Source: Sneathiella sp. (GTDB lineage Bacteria > Pseudomonadota > Alphaproteobacteria > Sneathiellales > Sneathiellaceae). From it: 45,834 nucleotides of DNA. Each line of letters opens with the position of its first letter. The stretch's first letter is position 1. Both the position numbers and the translations under genes were made by a program. This document shows positions 34,308 through 45,770 of this stretch, piece by piece. The stretch is from NCBI GenBank assembly GCA_002706985.1, contig PAKP01000002.1, positions 4,522-50,355 of the forward strand, given 5' to 3'. The notes beneath the pieces were generated by a model. It was not told the DNA's origin and ran no database searches. It saw only the letters and a program-made list of their open reading frames with translations.

Positions 34308-35501
34308 ATGGGCAGTGCCTCATCCAAACCCGTCTTTGACCCCGTAGACCCGTTTTTGCTGGATGACCAGCTGACCGAAGAAGAACGGCTGGTCCGCGAT
34401 TCCGCCCGTGACTATTGCCAGGAGAAGCTGATGGCGCGGGTGCTGGAGGCGAACCGCCATGAAACCTTCGACCGGGCGATCTTCACCGAGATGGGCGAGC
34501 TTGGCCTGCTCGGCTCTACCATTGAAGGATATGGCTGCGCCGGTCTTGGCTATGTGTCCTACGGCCTGGTCGCGCGCGAGGTGGAGCGGGTCGACAGCGG
34601 CTACCGCTCGATGATGAGCGTGCAGTCGAGCCTCGTCATGCATCCCATCCACGCTTACGGCACGGAAGCCCAGCGCGAAAAATACCTGCCGAAGCTGGCC
34701 ACCGGCGAATGGATCGGCTGCTTCGGCCTGACCGAACCCGATCACGGCTCCGATCCCGGCTCCATGGTGACACGGGCAAAATCCGTCGACGGCGGCTATC
34801 GCGTCAGCGGCGCCAAGATGTGGATCACCAACTCCCCCGTCGCCGATGTTTTCGTCGTCTGGGCGAAAACCGACGATGGCGTCATCCGCGGCTTTATCCT
34901 TGAAAAGGGCATGGAGGGTCTCTCCGCCCCGAAGATCGAAGGCAAATTCTCCCTGCGCGCGTCCATCACCGGCGAGATCGTCATGGACAATGTCTTCGTG
35001 CCGGAAGAAAACCTGCTGCCGAACATCAAGGGCCTCGGCGGTCCGTTCGGCTGTCTCAACAATGCCCGCTATGGCATCGCCTGGGGCGCCCTCGGCGCGG
35101 CGGAATTCTGCTGGCAGGCGGCGCTGCAATATACCATGGACCGCAAGCAGTTCGGTCGGCCGCTGGCCGCCAACCAGCTGATCCAGAAGAAGCTCGCCGA
35201 CATGCAGACGGAAATCTCCATCGGCCTGCAAAGCTGCCTGCGCGTCGGCCATCTGAAAGACGAAGGCCGCGCGGCGCCGGAGATGATCTCGCTGATCAAG
35301 CGCAACAGTTGCGGCAAGGCCCTCGATATCGCACGGGTTGCCCGCGACATGCATGGCGGCAACGGCATCTCGGACGAGTATCACGTCATCCGCCATGTCA
35401 TGAATCTGGAGGCCGTCAACACCTATGAGGGCACCCATGATGTGCATGCGTTGATCCTGGGCCGGGCACAGACCGGCATTCAGTCCTTTACGGGAGCATA
35501 A
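34308..35501 (+). CDS. gcdH: glutaryl-CoA dehydrogenase
   Basis: A 397-residue FAD acyl-CoA dehydrogenase that oxidises and decarboxylates glutaryl-CoA to crotonyl-CoA in lysine and tryptophan breakdown. Specific marks: [56 protein letters not shown], and the catalytic Glu374 in [20 protein letters not shown]. Starts [20 protein letters not shown]. Followed 60 bp later by an SDR gene on the same strand. Confidence 0.95.
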   Translation: MGSASSKPVFDPVDPFLLDDQLTEEERLVRDSARDYCQEKLMARVLEANRHETFDRAIFTEMGELGLLGSTIEGYGCAGLGYVSYGLVAREVERVDSGYRSMMSVQSSLVMHPIHAYGTEAQREKYLPKLATGEWIGCFGLTEPDHGSDPGSMVTRAKSVDGGYRVSGAKMWITNSPVADVFVVWAKTDDGVIRGFILEKGMEGLSAPKIEGKFSLRASITGEIVMDNVFVPEENLLPNIKGLGGPFGCLNNARYGIAWGALGAAEFCWQAALQYTMDRKQFGRPLAANQLIQKKLADMQTEISIGLQSCLRVGHLKDEGRAAPEMISLIKRNSCGKALDIARVARDMHGGNGISDEYHVIRHVMNLEAVNTYEGTHDVHALILGRAQTGIQSFTGA

Positions 35502-35561
35502 ACAAACGCCACAATCAGCCCCATAACAAACAAAACAGCACTAAGCTGCGGGAGGGAAAGA

Positions 35562-36326
35562 ATGAAAATTGAGGGCAAGAATATCGTCATCACCGGCGGG
35601 GCAAGCGGCATTGGCAAGGCATTGGCGGAGCGCTTCCATGCGGAGGGGGCGAAGGGCATTACCGTCGCCGACCTGCAGGAAGGGCCGCTCAATGAGGTGG
35701 CGAAATCGGTGAACGGCCTTTCGGTGCATTGCAATGTCGCACGCGAAGCCGATATCCAGAATGTCGTCGCCAGGGCTGAGGAAGCCTTTGGCCCCATCGA
35801 CGTCTTCGTCTCCAACGCCGGGATTGCCCGCTACGGATGGGAGGAAAGTGACGACGATATCTGGCAGCTCAACTGGGATATCCATGTGATGGCCCATGTC
35901 TATGCCGCCCGCGCGGTGGTGAAAAAGATGATTGCCAACGGCGGCGGCTATCTGGTCAACACCGCCTCCGCCGCCGGGCTCCTCTCCCAGGTCGACAGCG
36001 CCACCTACGCCACCACGAAGCATGCGGCGGTCGCCTTCGCCGAGACCCTCTCGATCCGCTATGGCGACAAGGGCATCTGCGTCTCCGTCCTCTGCCCGCA
36101 GTCCGTACGCACGGCGATGACGGCGAGCCTCCTTGACGGCGTCGCCTCGGTCGACGGGGTGCTGGAGCCGGAGCAGCTCGCCGATTGCGTGGTCGAGACT
36201 ATGGACAAGGAAGAATTCCTCATCCTCCCCCATCCGCAGGTGCGCGAATATATGATGCGCAAAGCGGGCGACTACGACCGCTGGCTGAAAGGCATGCGCA
36301 AACTCCGCGACGCCTATGTGAAATAG
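35562..36326 (+). CDS. short-chain dehydrogenase/reductase
   Basis: A 254-residue classical SDR: the NAD(P) loop VITGGASGIGKAL (about 10-22), VSNAGIARYGW, the catalytic Ser in NTASAAGLLSQ and YATTKHAAV (YxxxK). PQSVRTAMTA follows. The acidic ADLQ after the second strand favours NAD. A strong GGGAGGG site precedes the ATG. Its place after gcdH suggests an acyl or alcohol substrate in the same catabolism; not proven. Confidence 0.9.
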   Translation: MKIEGKNIVITGGASGIGKALAERFHAEGAKGITVADLQEGPLNEVAKSVNGLSVHCNVAREADIQNVVARAEEAFGPIDVFVSNAGIARYGWEESDDDIWQLNWDIHVMAHVYAARAVVKKMIANGGGYLVNTASAAGLLSQVDSATYATTKHAAVAFAETLSIRYGDKGICVSVLCPQSVRTAMTASLLDGVASVDGVLEPEQLADCVVETMDKEEFLILPHPQVREYMMRKAGDYDRWLKGMRKLRDAYVK

Positions 36327-36341
36327 ACGCCGCCACCCGCC

Positions 36342-37157
36342 CTACTCGGCGGGGAGGTTTTTCTTAAAAAAGCTGAGGGCCATGGCGGTGGTGCCGAACT
36401 GGGCGAGGTCGTTATGACCCGCGCCCTTGATCTCGATATAGGCGGTGCCGGGCCCGGCCAGCGTCGCGAGACGGCGCCCCTGCTCGACCGGGATCACCCT
36501 GTCCTCATCGCCATGGATGATCAGCACCGGCGCGTCCACCTCGGGGATCACCTTGTCATTATGGAAGGGGTGGCGCATCAGGAAATCGAGCGGCACCCAG
36601 CCGACCCGGTAGCGCGCGATATCGAGGAGCGAGGTCGGCGGCGCCTCCAGCACCATGGCGAAGGGATCGCGCGCCGCCGCCACGGGGAGCGCCGCCCCGG
36701 TGCCGAGCGAATAGGCGAGAATGCCGATCGGCCCCTCCCCTTGCGCGCGGAGGTAATCATAGGCCGTGAGCCCGTCGGTGATCAGCCCCGCCTCCGACGG
36801 CGTGCCCGTGCTGCCGCCATAGCCGCGATATTCCGCGATCAGCACCCCGAACCCGGCGTTCGCCAGCGAGGACGCGCGCGGGATCTGCGCCGCCGCCGTC
36901 TCCGCATTGCCATGAAAGAGGAGGATGCGCGCCGCGCCCGGCTCGGCGGGCGGATGATAGAAGGTGCGGAGCGTCTCCCCGTCCGGGGTGGTGAGGGTCA
37001 AAGGCTCGAACCCGGCCACCGCCGCGCGCGGATTCTCCCCTGAGGGCACGGGAAAGACAAACGCCCCTTGCGCAAAATAAATCCCCGTAAAGGGGATCAC
37101 GACAAAGAGCATCACCAACGCGACAATAAGGAGAGTAATCTTTCGGGACAGGGACAT
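36342..37157 (-). CDS. membrane-anchored alpha/beta hydrolase
   Basis: A 271-residue serine hydrolase with an N-terminal transmembrane anchor (ITLLIVALVMLFVVIPFTGI). ILLFHGNAETAAAQI is the oxyanion-loop HGN motif, the nucleophile is in LAYSLGTGAALPVA, then LIIHGDEDRVIPVEQGRRLA (acid) and KGAGHNDLAQF (His). It resembles the ABHD13/Bem46 group, whose bacterial substrates are unknown. A fragment similar to its N terminus recurs at 38168-38257. Confidence 0.88.
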   Translation of the reverse strand: MSLSRKITLLIVALVMLFVVIPFTGIYFAQGAFVFPVPSGENPRAAVAGFEPLTLTTPDGETLRTFYHPPAEPGAARILLFHGNAETAAAQIPRASSLANAGFGVLIAEYRGYGGSTGTPSEAGLITDGLTAYDYLRAQGEGPIGILAYSLGTGAALPVAAARDPFAMVLEAPPTSLLDIARYRVGWVPLDFLMRHPFHNDKVIPEVDAPVLIIHGDEDRVIPVEQGRRLATLAGPGTAYIEIKGAGHNDLAQFGTTAMALSFFKKNLPAE

Positions 37158-37329
37158 AGGGCACTCACGGATAGAATTGACAGGGCCGCTATCACCGCCC
37201 CGGGGCCTCAGATTAGTCGCTCTTTCACTGGCAATTCAAGCGAAATTCCCCTACCCTGCCGACGGCCTTTCCCGGACATAACCGGTGAAGACCAACAGAC
37301 CCTCAACAATAAAAACAACAGGTCAGACA

Positions 37330-38109
37330 ATGAAAACATATGCCGACGGAAAAATCGAGGTAACCGAGGACGGGCCCGTTACCATCGTCACCATCAACCG
37401 CGCCGAGCAGCGCAACGCCTGCACCATGGACATGGTGCGCGCCCTGCATGACGCCTTTTTGGAGTTCGAGCGGAATGATCACTCCCGCGTGGCCATCCTG
37501 ACCGGGGCGGGCGGCTATTTCTCGGCCGGTGCGGACCTTGAAGAAGTCTCCTCCGGTGCGGCCATCGGCTATAGTTGGGCGGGGAAGGACAAGGGCGCGA
37601 CGCGACGCCGCCTCTCCAAGCCCGTGATCGCCGCGGTCGAGGGACATGCGGTGGCCGCCGGTCTCGCCCTCGCCGTCTGGTGCGACATGCGGGTTGCCAG
37701 CAAAAGCGCCGTGTTCGGTGTGTTCTGCCGCCGCTTCGGCGGGCCGATGCCGAACGGCGCGACGGTGCGCCTGCCCCGCATCATCGGGGAGAGCCGCGCG
37801 CTCGACATGCTGATGACCGGCCGCCCGGTGAATGCGGAAGAAGCCCATCACATCGGGCTTGCCGACCGGCTGGCGGAAACGGGCGAGGCGCTAACCGCCG
37901 CGCTGGAGCTCGCCAATGAGCTCGCCGCCTTCCCGCAGGCCGCCATGCTCTGCGATCGCAAATCGGCGATGGAGCAATGGGACTATCCCGAGGAAGAGGC
38001 CATCGACCGGGAGGTTGCGGGCGCGAAAGACGCCTTCCGCGACGCCTTCCAGTCCGGCGCTGGAACCTTCGTCACCGGCGGCACCGGCCGCCATGGGAAA
38101 TTTTCGTGA
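37330..38109 (+). CDS. crotonase-family protein without catalytic glutamates
   Basis: A 259-residue crotonase. FSAGADLEEVS is the first oxyanion segment and VEGHAVAAGLALAVWCDMRV the second. Aligned on the CD, the hydratase glutamates are Ala113 and Cys133, so it is probably not a normal enoyl-CoA hydratase; isomerase, hydrolase or other crotonase chemistry is possible. The C-terminal region has an unusual Gly-rich end (GTFVTGGTGRHGKFS). ATG at 37330 chosen; a GTG at 37285 is in frame. Confidence 0.85.
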   Translation: MKTYADGKIEVTEDGPVTIVTINRAEQRNACTMDMVRALHDAFLEFERNDHSRVAILTGAGGYFSAGADLEEVSSGAAIGYSWAGKDKGATRRRLSKPVIAAVEGHAVAAGLALAVWCDMRVASKSAVFGVFCRRFGGPMPNGATVRLPRIIGESRALDMLMTGRPVNAEEAHHIGLADRLAETGEALTAALELANELAAFPQAAMLCDRKSAMEQWDYPEEEAIDREVAGAKDAFRDAFQSGAGTFVTGGTGRHGKFS

Positions 38110-38167
38110 GGGATTAGTGGGCGACTAAACCCGGCGTGGCGACACACCGCCGTCACGCAAAGTTTGG

Positions 38168-38257
38168 TTATTGTGGCCCTTTAAGCAAAAAATTCCCCGT
38201 AAAGGGGATCACGACAAGGGCGGCAAGCCAGAGAAATATTTTACTCGGGAGAGTCAT
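38168..38257 (-). pseudogene. remnant of an alpha/beta hydrolase N terminus
   Basis: A 29-codon minus-strand frame reads MTLPSKIFLWLAALVVIPFT then GNFLLKGPQ and a stop. It resembles the membrane anchor of the hydrolase at 36342-37157 (SLSRKITLLIVAL..., VVIPFTGIYFAQG), and the two share about 22 identical bases around CCCCGTAAAGGGGATCACGA. The rest of that gene is absent. Best read as a decayed duplicate left beside an AT-rich insertion; a genuine small membrane peptide is less likely. Confidence 0.5.
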
Positions 38258-38382
38258 TGGAGAACAATTATGCTCTTTCTATACTTCATTTGGACTTTAA
38301 CAATAGCAACTTTTGTTTGATTTTGCTATGTATGTGAGAAATACATTGCTCTTTTACTATCAAATGGGAGGGTAGATGAAAT

Positions 38383-39228
38383 TTGACTAATCGTCACGAA
38401 CGTCGTGCCAACAATAAGAAAAATAGATCCTCATTAGGAAAAGCGAAACTTCGTTGTCTTGCATGCAATAGCGTGTCTCGGTCAATGAATAAAGAGCATT
38501 ATTGGCCTGAATGGTTGATCGAATACGCTAATATCGGAAACAGCAAAGTTTACTGGTTGGGAAAAAACATAAAGCCCGGGGCGGCCACAATTCCTTTATG
38601 CATTGAATGCAATAGTGCTTTCGGCACTCAACTGGAAGGGCCGATGAAGTCGATTTTCGATGATCTTGACAGCGGAAAAGGATTAAGTGACAAGGAAGCT
38701 GAACTAACTATACGTTGGCTATGGAAATTTGAAGGAATATCTTGGTCAATAAATCACATTAGTCATCCAACGCTTAGATATTCAGAAAAATGGACACTCA
38801 TTGATCGTGTGCTAGGGAAGTCATTTGGGGATTATAGAGACGATTTTTGTTTGGCCGTGGGCGTTGCAAAGAAAAATGATGAGGGATTTTCTGAATGGCC
38901 TGTAGGGTTGGATTCAGGGATTGCGATACAAAATTCCGTATTTGTTTCTGGAGTATTTTATAAGTTTGCGATTATGTCTTTAGATGCCCAATTTAAACAT
39001 CTTGTTCCAAAAGAATTTCAATTGATACAATTAAAGAAGACGCCAACAATGGAAAAAGAATATTTTCCCGACGCGCAATTTGACACCATAAGAAATGCGG
39101 TAAAAATCACACAAGCCGCTTCTATAAAATTGTGCCTTTCTCATGAATTAATTTCGAGTATCTCTGACACATCAAATCAGCGGACAAAGTTATTGGGGTT
39201 CGAGCCAAAAAGGATCGAACTCCCATAA
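38383..39228 (+). CDS. HNH-like protein (AT-rich accessory gene), TTG start
   Basis: A 281-residue protein. The N-terminal quarter has paired CxxC motifs around an EH: CLACNS (25-30), NKEHYWPEWL (36-45) and LCIECNSAFGTQLEGPMKSI (72-91). This is the arrangement of many HNH endonuclease domains (zinc ribbon, EH, CxxCN). The rest (about 100-281) is an unrecognised alpha/beta region. The start is TTG at 38383 after GGGAGGG; a four-codon frame ATG-AAA-TTT-GAC-TAA overlaps it. The gene and its surroundings are AT-rich, with codon use unlike neighbours. Function could be defence, mobile-element related or neither. Confidence 0.78.
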   Translation: MTNRHERRANNKKNRSSLGKAKLRCLACNSVSRSMNKEHYWPEWLIEYANIGNSKVYWLGKNIKPGAATIPLCIECNSAFGTQLEGPMKSIFDDLDSGKGLSDKEAELTIRWLWKFEGISWSINHISHPTLRYSEKWTLIDRVLGKSFGDYRDDFCLAVGVAKKNDEGFSEWPVGLDSGIAIQNSVFVSGVFYKFAIMSLDAQFKHLVPKEFQLIQLKKTPTMEKEYFPDAQFDTIRNAVKITQAASIKLCLSHELISSISDTSNQRTKLLGFEPKRIELP

Positions 39229-39245
39229 CGATATCGATCCCCCCA

Positions 39246-40040
39246 CTACCGCCCCTTAAACTCAGGATCGCGTTTTTCGAGGAAGGCGTTGATGCCTTCA
39301 GCGTAGTCTTCCGAGGTGATGGCGACGGTGTACTGGTCCAAATCCATATAGCTGACGGCGTGGTTGAGGGCGTTCGCGGCGACCGAGGCGCCCTGCTTGA
39401 TCATCCGGACGGGGAGCGGCGGACGGGCGGCGATTTTCTCGGCGAAGTCGAGCGCGAGTTCATAGGCGCCGCCTGTTTGCGCCACTTCCTCAATGAGACC
39501 CCATTTCTCGGCGGTCGCGGCGCTGATCTTATCGGCGACGATGCAGAGCTGCTTGGTGCGCGCCGGGCCCATCAGATTGACCATGCGCGGCACGGACTGC
39601 CAGCTCATATTCATGCCGTTACGGATTTCCGGCACCCAGAAGATCGCGCCCTTTGACGCGACGCGCATGTCGCAGGCGACGGAAAGGGCGACGCCGCCGC
39701 CGATGCAGTAGCCATCCACCGCGACAATGGTCATGGGCTGCAAATCCTCCCACGCCTTGCTCATCTTCGGGCCGACGGAGAGCATCTCCCGCCGTTCCAT
39801 CACCGGGGCGCTGATGCGCGCCGTCGCGGCCGGGTCCTTGAGGTCGAAGCCGACCGTGAAATTCTTGCCGTTGCCGGTGAGGATGATGGCGCTCGTCTCC
39901 GTGTCCCCCTCGAACGACTTCGCGACCTCCGTCAGTTCCTTCATCGCGTCGATGGAGAGCGGGTTTACGTCAATCCCGCGATCAAAACGCACCGTGGCGA
40001 TGCGGCCCTTTTTCTCGACAGTTACGAATTTGTAGCCCAT
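39246..40040 (-). CDS. enoyl-CoA hydratase/isomerase family protein
   Basis: A 264-residue crotonase. First oxyanion segment NFTVGFDLKDP; second VDGYCIGGGVALSVACDMRV. At the two glutamate positions it has Ala118 and Glu138 (WVPEIRNGMNM), so one acid remains, as in many isomerase-like crotonases. AAGGAG before the ATG at 40040 supports the start; the frame is open to 40079. Divergent from the DUF1330 gene. Confidence 0.9.
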   Translation of the reverse strand: MGYKFVTVEKKGRIATVRFDRGIDVNPLSIDAMKELTEVAKSFEGDTETSAIILTGNGKNFTVGFDLKDPAATARISAPVMERREMLSVGPKMSKAWEDLQPMTIVAVDGYCIGGGVALSVACDMRVASKGAIFWVPEIRNGMNMSWQSVPRMVNLMGPARTKQLCIVADKISAATAEKWGLIEEVAQTGGAYELALDFAEKIAARPPLPVRMIKQGASVAANALNHAVSYMDLDQYTVAITSEDYAEGINAFLEKRDPEFKGR

Positions 40041-40091
40041 GCTATGCTCCTTATTATTTTTGTTATATCTGTCCCGCAAAAGGAACGATCA

Positions 40092-40394
40092 ATGGCCGCT
40101 TATGTCATCGCCCGGATTACCGTGAAGGACCCTGAACAGTATGAAGTCTATAAATCTCTCGCCCCAATCGCCATTAAAAAATATGGTGGGCAGTATCTGA
40201 CGCGCGGCGGCGCAATGGAAACGGTTGAGGGGCCAGAGGAAACCCACCGGGTCGTGCTGCTGCAATTCCCGGATATGGAGGCGGCGAAGGCCTTCTATGA
40301 CAGTCCGGAATATGGCAAGGCGCGCGACGCCCGCAAGGACGCCGCCGAAGGGCAGTTTGTCCTGCTTGAAGGGCTGGACAAGCCGCTCTGGTAG
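40092..40394 (+). CDS. DUF1330 family protein
   Basis: A 100-residue ferredoxin-like small protein: AAYVIARITVKDPEQYEVYK, KYGGQYLTRGGAMETVEG, and VLLQFPDMEAAKAFYDSPEY, the DUF1330 signature. Function unknown; related to dimeric alpha-beta barrel proteins. ATG at 40092 with AAGGA seven bases upstream. Convergent with the hydrolase gene 9 bp later. Confidence 0.92.
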   Translation: MAAYVIARITVKDPEQYEVYKSLAPIAIKKYGGQYLTRGGAMETVEGPEETHRVVLLQFPDMEAAKAFYDSPEYGKARDARKDAAEGQFVLLEGLDKPLW

Positions 40395-40403
40395 GCCGGC
40401 GGG

Positions 40404-41459
40404 CTAGAACAGCTCGCCATTCGGGAGCGGGGCGAAATAGGCCTCGATCTCCGCGTCGCTCACCTCTTCCAGCGTCGCCGGGTTCCATTTCGGCGACTGG
40501 TCCTTGTCGATGACGACGGCGCGGGTCCCCTCATAGAAATCGACGCCCTGGATCACCCGGTTGACCATGCGGAACTCGAGCCGCATGCAGTCATCGAAAT
40601 CGAGCTTCGCGCCGCGGCGGAGCTGCTCGAAGGTGAGCTTCATGCTGGTCGGCGATTTGGAGAGCAGCGCCTCCGCAGTCTTGGCGCACCAGGGATCGGG
40701 ATCGCCCCGAAGGCTTTCGACAATCGCCGCGACAGACGCCTGCCGGAAATGACGGCCGATCTGGTTCAGCCGCTCGACAATCGGCGCATCGCCCGGATGG
40801 GTGGAGAATTTGAAGACAATCTCGTCGATTTCACGGTGAATATTCTCGGAATAGGTCGCCGAGATCAGCGCCTCTTTCAGGGCGGCCAGCTTCTCGGATT
40901 CGACATAGGCGTCGGCAATCCCGATGAAGATGGAATCATCCGCCGTCAGCCGCGCCCCCGTCAGGCCGAGATACATACCGCTTTCCCCCGGACAGCGCGG
41001 CAGGAAATAGGTCCCGCCGACATCGGGGAACAGGCCGATACCGCTCTCGGGCATGGCGAACAGGGTGCGTTCCGTCGCGATGCGATGGCTGCCATGGACA
41101 GAAACGCCAACCCCGCCGCCCATGACAATGCCGTCCATCAGCGCGATATAAGGCTTGGTGAAATGCCTGACCGCAAGATTGAGGAGGTATTCGTCTCGGT
41201 AGAAATTATAGGGATAGTCGCCGCCGCTCCTGCCCTCGTTATAGAGCTTAACGATATCGCCGCCGGCGCAGAAGGCGCGATCCCCCGCCCCTTCGACCAG
41301 CACGGCCTTGACCTTTGCATCCGCCTCCCATTCCTCCAGCTTGGCCTTGAGAGCGAGGCACATTTCATGGGTCAGCGCGTTCAGCGCCTTGGGCCGGTTG
41401 AGGGTAACAAGACCGATGGCGCCCGTCACCTCGAACAGGATTTCCTCTTCTGTATTCAT
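40404..41459 (-). CDS. 3-hydroxyisobutyryl-CoA hydrolase
   Basis: A 351-residue crotonase-family thioesterase of valine breakdown. VTLNRPKALNALTHEMCLAL, FCAGGDIVKLYNEGR and MDGIVMGGGVGVSVHGSHRI are typical, and the hydrolase-specific Glu138 (AMPESGIGLFPD) and Asp146 are present. C-terminal FYEGTRAVVIDKDQSPKWNP also matches. It lies 3 bp after the isobutyryl-CoA dehydrogenase-like gene; the two act two steps apart in the same pathway, so they form an operon. Confidence 0.93.
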   Translation of the reverse strand: MNTEEEILFEVTGAIGLVTLNRPKALNALTHEMCLALKAKLEEWEADAKVKAVLVEGAGDRAFCAGGDIVKLYNEGRSGGDYPYNFYRDEYLLNLAVRHFTKPYIALMDGIVMGGGVGVSVHGSHRIATERTLFAMPESGIGLFPDVGGTYFLPRCPGESGMYLGLTGARLTADDSIFIGIADAYVESEKLAALKEALISATYSENIHREIDEIVFKFSTHPGDAPIVERLNQIGRHFRQASVAAIVESLRGDPDPWCAKTAEALLSKSPTSMKLTFEQLRRGAKLDFDDCMRLEFRMVNRVIQGVDFYEGTRAVVIDKDQSPKWNPATLEEVSDAEIEAYFAPLPNGELF

Positions 41460-41462
41460 AAC

Positions 41463-42614
41463 TTACTGCCTTCCCTGCCCGTCTGCCAGCTTGCGTGAGA
41501 TAACCACGCGCATGATCTCGTTGGTGCCTTCCAGTATCTGGTGCACGCGGGTATCGCGGACCAGCCGTTCCAGCGGGAAATCCCGCAAATAGCCGTAGCC
41601 GCCATGGAGCTGCAACGCCTCGTTACAGACATTGAAGCCGACATCGGTGGCGAAGCGCTTGGCCATGGCGCAATAGAGCGTGGCTTCCGGGTCCTTTGCA
41701 TCCAGCTTTGCCGCCGCCTGCCGGATCATCAGCCGCGCCGCCTCCAGCTCCGTCGCCATGTCCGCAAGGCGGAACTGCACCGCCTGAAAGCTGCCGATGG
41801 GCTTGCCGAACTGCTTGCGGTCGGCGGTATAGCCTTGCGCCAGTTCCAGCGCCGCCCGCGCCGCGCCGATGGAGCAGGCACCGATATTGAGCCGGCCGCC
41901 ATCAAGGCCCATCATTGCGATCTTGAAGCCATCACCCTCATTGCCGACGAGATTTTCCGCCGGCACCCGGCAATCATCGAAGAGGACCTGCGCCGTCGGC
42001 TGGGAGTTCCAGCCCATCTTGCGTTCCTGCGCGCCGAAACTGATGCCGGGCGCATCCGCCGGCACGGCAATACAGCTGATCCCCTTGGGGCTGTCATCGC
42101 CGGTGCGGACCATGGTCACATAGACATCCGCCTTGCCGCCGCCGGAAATAAAGGCCTTGCCGCCGTTCAGCACATAATGATCGCCGTCGCGCACCGCCTT
42201 GGTGCGGAGCGCCGCCGCATCGGAGCCCGAGCCCGGTTCCGTCAGGCAATAGCTCGCGAAATGTTCCATCGTCGTCAGCTTCGGCAGGAACTTCTCTCGC
42301 ACCGTATCGGAGCCGAACCGGTCGATCATCCAGCTCGCCATGTTATGGATGGAGATAAAGGCCGCGGTCGACGGGCAGCCTGATGCCAGCTCCTCAAAAA
42401 TGATCGCCGCGTCGAGCCGGGTCAACGCCGAGCCGCCATGCTCCTCGCCGACATATATTCCTGCGAAACCAAGTTCTGCCGCCTGGCGCATTTCGGCGAC
42501 GGGGAAGATTTTCTCCTCGTCCCATTTCTCTGCGTTGGGGGCGAAGACATCGGCAGCGAAGCTGCGGGCCATGTCCTGAAATGCGGCCTGGTCTTCCGAT
42601 AATTTAAAGTCCAT
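41463..42614 (-). CDS. isobutyryl-CoA dehydrogenase-type acyl-CoA dehydrogenase
   Basis: A 383-residue FAD acyl-CoA dehydrogenase. CLTEPGSGSDAAALRTKAVR, GGKAFISGGGKADVYVTMVR and MGWNSQPTAQVLFDDCRVPA match the ACAD8 branch; the catalytic Glu362 is in QILEGTNEIMR. The likely reaction is isobutyryl-CoA to methacrylyl-CoA in valine catabolism, supported by the adjoining 3-hydroxyisobutyryl-CoA hydrolase. Start MDFKLSEDQAAFQDMARSFA. Confidence 0.92.
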   Translation of the reverse strand: MDFKLSEDQAAFQDMARSFAADVFAPNAEKWDEEKIFPVAEMRQAAELGFAGIYVGEEHGGSALTRLDAAIIFEELASGCPSTAAFISIHNMASWMIDRFGSDTVREKFLPKLTTMEHFASYCLTEPGSGSDAAALRTKAVRDGDHYVLNGGKAFISGGGKADVYVTMVRTGDDSPKGISCIAVPADAPGISFGAQERKMGWNSQPTAQVLFDDCRVPAENLVGNEGDGFKIAMMGLDGGRLNIGACSIGAARAALELAQGYTADRKQFGKPIGSFQAVQFRLADMATELEAARLMIRQAAAKLDAKDPEATLYCAMAKRFATDVGFNVCNEALQLHGGYGYLRDFPLERLVRDTRVHQILEGTNEIMRVVISRKLADGQGRQ

Positions 42615-42743
42615 GCGTTATTGCCTCATTCTTCTGATCCCTGTTGATACGACCTTGCGCGGGGGCTGTCAATGATTAGGCAAACGCCCGTTTGGTTTAG
42701 ATTCCGGACCTAAACATTTGCGACCCGGCGCCCATAAGGATAA

Positions 42744-44535
<1,792 letters not shown>

Positions 44536-44536
<1 letters not shown>

Positions 44537-45693
44537 TAGCTGTTCCTCCCGTCCAGCGCCTGATCAATATCCCGGATCAGGTCCTCCACATTTTCAATTC
44601 CGATGGAAAGCCGCAACAGATCCTCCGGGCAGGGTGTGCCCGCGCCCTCGATACTCGCGCGATGCTCAACGAGGCTTTCGACCCCGCCGAGCGAGGTTGC
44701 CCGCTTGATCAGTTGCAGCCGCGCCGCAACGGCCATTGCCGCCGTCTCTCCGCCTTCGATACAAAGGCTGAGCATGCCGCCAAAACCGCCGTTCATCTGC
44801 CGCGTTGCAATGTCATGCCCGGCGTGGGAGGCGAGCCCCGGATAGAGCACCGCGCGGATGCCCGCCCGCCCTTCGAAATGCTGTGCAATGGCGAGGGCGC
44901 TGTCGCTCGCGCGGGCGACCCGAAGATGCAGGGTCCGCATACCGCGGAGCAGCAGCCAGGCTTCGAACGGCCCCGGAATGGCGCCGCCCGCGCTGCGGTT
45001 CACCTTGACCCGCGCCCAGAACGCATCATCCGCCGCCGTCACCAGCGCCCCCGCCAGCACATCGGAATGGCCATTGAGATATTTCGTTGCCGAATGCATG
45101 ACGATATCGGCGCCAAGTTTGAGCGGATTGGTCAGAAGCGGCGTCGCCACGGTGTTATCCACGGCAAGATGCGCGCCCGCGTCCTTCGCCACCGCCGCCC
45201 AGGCCGCGATGTCATCCACGACCCAGGTCGGGTTGGCCGGGGTTTCCAGCCACAGCAGTTTCGTCCTGCCGGGAATAACCGCCGCCGAGAGCGCCTCAAG
45301 ATCGCCGTTCGGCACGAAGCTCACCTCAAGTCCCCATTCCCGCCCCACGGTCAGCAGCCAGTTGCGAAAGCTCCAGTACATCACTTCGGGCGCGATCAGG
45401 TGATCGCCCGGACGGAGCGCCTGCACCACGGCGAGCGCCGCCGACATGCCCGACGAGAAGAGAAGCGCCTCAGAGCCGCCTTCAAGATGACGGAGCAGTT
45501 CCTCGGGCTGGTCATAGCCCGGATTGTGATCGCGGGTATAGACGCGCCCCGCCGCATAGCTGCCGTCCGCCTCCCGCTCGAAGGTGGTGCCGGGGAAAAT
45601 GCCGGGAATAAGCGACTTATGCGCCGGGTCAAGCCAGCCCATCGCTTGCGCCGTCAAAGTTTCGGGGTTCAGTGATTTCTTTTTGTTGGTCAT
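44536..45693 (-). CDS. Cys/Met metabolism PLP-dependent enzyme (cystathionine gamma-synthase/lyase family)
   Basis: A 385-residue fold-type I PLP enzyme. The phosphate-binding loop is LFSSGMSAALAVVQAL, the aspartate DNTVATPLLTNPLKLGADIV, the PLP lysine HSATKYLNGHSDVLAG, and the C-terminal RLSIGIENVEDLIRDIDQAL. RVYTRDHNPGYDQPEELLRH at the N terminus is the usual substrate region. Synthase, beta-lyase or gamma-lyase activity cannot be decided by eye. Coupled to the SDR downstream. Confidence 0.9.
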
Positions 45694-45770
45694 GGCCGGA
45701 ATTCCTCACAAATGCGCAAGGACGCGCGTCTTCAATACTGAAACTGTTTTCACCGGATCGGAGCTAACTC

